A stretch of 64,000 bases of DNA from Streptomyces lunaelactis. GTDB lineage: Bacteria; Actinomycetota; Actinomycetes; Streptomycetales; Streptomycetaceae. The DNA is taken from NCBI RefSeq assembly GCF_003054555.1, contig NZ_CP026304.1, forward strand, positions 372,001-436,000. The letters run 5' to 3'. Made by a program: the position numbers and the translations under genes. Positions 62,090 to 64,000 of this stretch are shown here, piece after piece (position 1 is the stretch's first letter; each line of letters starts with the position of its first letter). The notes under the pieces are model-generated. The model did not search any database, was not told where the DNA came from, and saw nothing but the letters and a program-made list of their open reading frames with translations.

Positions 62090-62386
62090 CGGCCGGGGGC
62101 GCTGCCGTCCTTGCCGGTTACCGCGTCGAAGAGCCTGGCCGTCACCGGACACGACCATGACGAGATCGTGCGCGCTGTCGGGGTGGACGGCGAAGCCGAT
62201 GCCGAGCAGGCCGCCGATAGGTGTCCTGCGGTCGAGCACCGGCTGCCACGGCTCCGGGGCCGGCATGACGGGCGCGGCTATGTAGCGCTCGCGCAGCTTC
62301 TGCTGGTACTCCGTGATCAACTCGTCTCCTGGTGCGATTCGCGTCGAGGGAAGCGTCCGCGCCAAGTCGACTCGGGTCGAATCCAA
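62090..62386 (-). pseudogene. Truncated, frameshifted hypothetical gene
   Basis: TTG start at 62386. Reads LPSTRIAPGDELITEYQQKL, RRTPIGGLLGIGFAVHPDSA and HDLVMVVSGD, then shifts frame near 62130 into LFDAVTGKDGSAP. Similar short proteins with a GxGF...VVSxDGxxLFDA pattern are common in streptomycetes; function unknown. Confidence 0.45.
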
Positions 62387-62640
62387 TCGCCGTCGGCACT
62401 GACGCAGCCCCTGACAGGAATGAGTGTTCGACGTCGCAGGCCCCTGTGCCTTCGAGCGGTATGTGGCCGGTCACGTCACCGAACCTGCAGGCAGACCGGA
62501 GGCGACGATTCACGGTTGGCCGGCTTGTCGACCGTAAATGTCCACCCGGACCTGGTCCAAGATCAGCCCCACACTAACGACCACGGAAGCAGTTGCCCCC
62601 CACGGGCCTGGGCAGCGGTCGCCTCCCCAGGGCACCGGGC

Positions 62641-63270
62641 TCAGCCGTCCGGCGCCCACCCGTCCTCGCGTACCCGCAGCGCCAGGTCGATCTTCGTGTA
62701 GGTCGGGCGGCCCGCCTGCTGGTACTTGTCCTTGACCCGGTCCAGGTAGTACTTGGCCGTGTGCGGGCTGACCCCGGCGCGCCGTGCCGTGGCCTTGAGC
62801 GTCAGGCCGGAGGCGTAACCGAGCAGCACCTCCAGCTCCTTCGGCGACAGGCTAGGGCGCGCGGGAGCGTCGTCGTACGCCCAGGCGAACGCCAGCTCCG
62901 CCGAGTGCGCCGTGCCGCCCCCGGCCACTTCCTCGACGGCATTCACCAATGTCGGCAGATCGTGGTCCTTGGTCAGATAGCCGTCCGCTCCCGCCGCGAC
63001 GGCCGCGATGATCCGCCGACGGTCGGCCACCGCGCTGATGACCAGCACTCTGCTGCCCGCTTCCCGCAGCCGCCGGATGTTCTCGGCGGGCAGGGACGCG
63101 TCCCGCAGCACCAGGTCCAGCAGGACTACGTCGCAGAGCGGGCCGGCGGCGATGAGTCCGTCCACCGTGTCGGCCGTAGCCGTCAGACGGATGCCCGTCG
63201 CGTTGTCCAGCCACGCCCGAAGTCCGTCGAGCAGCATCCGGTCGTCGTCGACCACCGCGACGGTGATCAC
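62641..63270 (-). CDS. LuxR-type response regulator
   Basis: 209 residues from GTG 63270, which overlaps the kinase stop (GTGA). Receiver domain with acidic VVDDD and phospho-acceptor Asp52 (VVLLDLVL), then a LuxR-type helix-turn-helix (LSPKELEVLLGYASGLTLKA, SPHTAKYYLDRVKDKY). More divergent than the regulators at 8974 and 23444, with a longer final helix region (QQAGRPTYTKIDLALRVRED). Confidence 0.9.
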   Translation of the reverse strand: MITVAVVDDDRMLLDGLRAWLDNATGIRLTATADTVDGLIAAGPLCDVVLLDLVLRDASLPAENIRRLREAGSRVLVISAVADRRRIIAAVAAGADGYLTKDHDLPTLVNAVEEVAGGGTAHSAELAFAWAYDDAPARPSLSPKELEVLLGYASGLTLKATARRAGVSPHTAKYYLDRVKDKYQQAGRPTYTKIDLALRVREDGWAPDG

Positions 63271-64000
63271 GCGGGCCAGCTCAGTTCGATCCGGGTCCCC
63301 TCGCCGCACGCGCTGTCGACCTCGGCCGCGCCGCCGGCCTCGCGCATCCGCGCACGCACCGAGCAGCGCAGGCCGAGCCCCTTGGCGACATCCTCGAGGT
63401 AGAAGCCGACACCCTGGTCGACGACGGTCACCACGACCCGGTCGCGCCCGTCCTCCCGTGCAGCCGTCACGTAGGCGTGGCCCGTACCCGCGTGGCGCAG
63501 GACGTTGTTCAACGCCTCCGTCACCGCGTCCGCAAGGGCCGCGGCGGCATGCGCCGGTATCTCCGGCAGACCGTGGTACTGGGCGCTCACCCGCAGCCCG
63601 AGGCTCTCAGCCGACCGCACCGCGCCCTCCAGCGCCGCCGCGGTCCCCGGCGCGGGCTCCCCGTCGGCATGCTGCTGGACCAGCCGCCGCAGATACGCGG
63701 CCTCACTGGCGCAACGTTCCCGCACCAGCGGCGCGTTGGCGTCGACCCGGCCGCTCGCGATCGTGGTCAGCGTCGCCAGCACCGTGTCGTGCAACGCCCG
63801 GTGATGAGCGATCCGCTCCACGTATCGGGCCCGTTGGGACTCGGCCGCCAGCGCCTGCGCAGTCGCGGCGTCGAGCAGGCTGCCCTGGCGGCGCAGATAC
63901 CACCAGAAGACGCCGGCCAGCACGGCCGACGCGACGACCGAATTGAGGTTCCCCGCGATCACAGCCATGTCCGCACCAGTCAGCCGGTACCCGGCCGCAT
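63267..64000 (-). CDS. Sensor histidine kinase, 5' end outside window
   Basis: At least 233 residues are visible; the frame stays open to the window end (AAGYRLTGAD before the first Met), so the N-terminal membrane part is cut off. Visible: the last membrane helix (VVASAVLAGVFWWYLRRQG), a helical region with ERIAHHRALHDTVLATLTT as a probable phosphorylated-His segment, and a HATPase domain (VTEALNNVLRHAGTGHAYVT, VVDQGVGFYLEDVAKGLG). Coupled to the response regulator gene. Confidence 0.88.
   Translation of the reverse strand, partial: AAGYRLTGADMAVIAGNLNSVVASAVLAGVFWWYLRRQGSLLDAATAQALAAESQRARYVERIAHHRALHDTVLATLTTIASGRVDANAPLVRERCASEAAYLRRLVQQHADGEPAPGTAAALEGAVRSAESLGLRVSAQYHGLPEIPAHAAAALADAVTEALNNVLRHAGTGHAYVTAAREDGRDRVVVTVVDQGVGFYLEDVAKGLGLRCSVRARMREAGGAAEVDSACGEGTRIELSWPA

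Noticed and set aside
1..64000. tRNA, rRNA, riboswitch, replication origin or telomere
   Set aside because: No cloverleaf, ribosomal sequence, known aptamer pattern, DnaA-box cluster or terminal palindrome series was recognised by eye.

Overview
The window looks like an accessory stretch of an actinomycete genome, almost certainly Streptomyces or a close relative. The DNA is very GC-rich, GTG and TTG starts are common, genes are often coupled by 4-base ATGA/GTGA overlaps, and many of the families are typical of streptomycetes (NarL-type sensor/regulator pairs, PadR-controlled ABC exporters, ATP-binding anti-sigma-like proteins, DUF6228, DUF4394, ECF sigma factors with a SnoaL-like tail). Complete insertion sequences, solo ends and decayed genes dominate large parts of it. 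That fits a chromosome arm or a large linear plasmid, although nothing in the sequence shows a telomere or replication origin. No tRNA, rRNA or CRISPR array was seen.

Layout. 1-5.1 kb: an ISL3 transposase cut by the window edge, a frameshifted hypothetical gene, a three-gene minus-strand operon (small helical protein, membrane protein, solute-binding lipoprotein) whose first two products share a 12-residue glycine-rich motif, and a DUF6461-like remnant ended by an IS3 solo end. 5.3-16 kb is the best-preserved part: an MMPL exporter divergent from a two-component system, a PaaI thioesterase, an RsbW-like ATPase, a solute-binding lipoprotein, and a PadR regulator coupled to a MacB/FtsX-type ABC exporter. 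A nearly identical 15-bp sequence lies upstream of the ATPase gene and of padR, suggesting shared control. 16-24.1 kb: a broken histidine kinase, a TOPRIM-less GyrB-like ATPase, a broken nucleotidyltransferase, a sigma-factor remnant, then an ABC-2 exporter pair divergent from a second two-component system.

24.1-32.5 kb: a lipoprotein whose stop codon lies at the edge of a MITE-like element, a complete IS5-family element with matching inverted repeats, an acetyltransferase, a RidA protein, and a three-gene recombinase / XRE / zinc-ribbon-recombinase module with a collapsed second copy just upstream. 32.5-36.6 kb: a trypsin-like protease, a frameshifted IS630 element and a peptidoglycan-binding-domain protein bracketed by inverted IS630 ends. 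36.8-46.8 kb is an IS cluster (IS21, two related ISL3 elements, IS3) carrying one unidentified gene and one MFS exporter.

46.8-53.6 kb: two thioesterase/phosphatase-type housekeeping genes and a YciI-like gene among fragments of an FAD enzyme, an MFS exporter, IS5 and Tn3 transposases, plus an IS1182 element inserted into an older transposase with a visible 4-bp target duplication. 53.8-64 kb: a secreted DUF4394 protein, a 37-codon peptide gene coupled to a PCMT-like methyltransferase, a small membrane protein, a secreted peptidoglycan-binding protein, transposase and integrase remnants, an SDR gene divergent from an ECF sigma factor with a SnoaL-like domain, and a third two-component system running off the window end.

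The intact genes read mostly as envelope-stress and export functions, each set under its own sensor, PadR or sigma control. All family names come from reading the translations; no database search was run.
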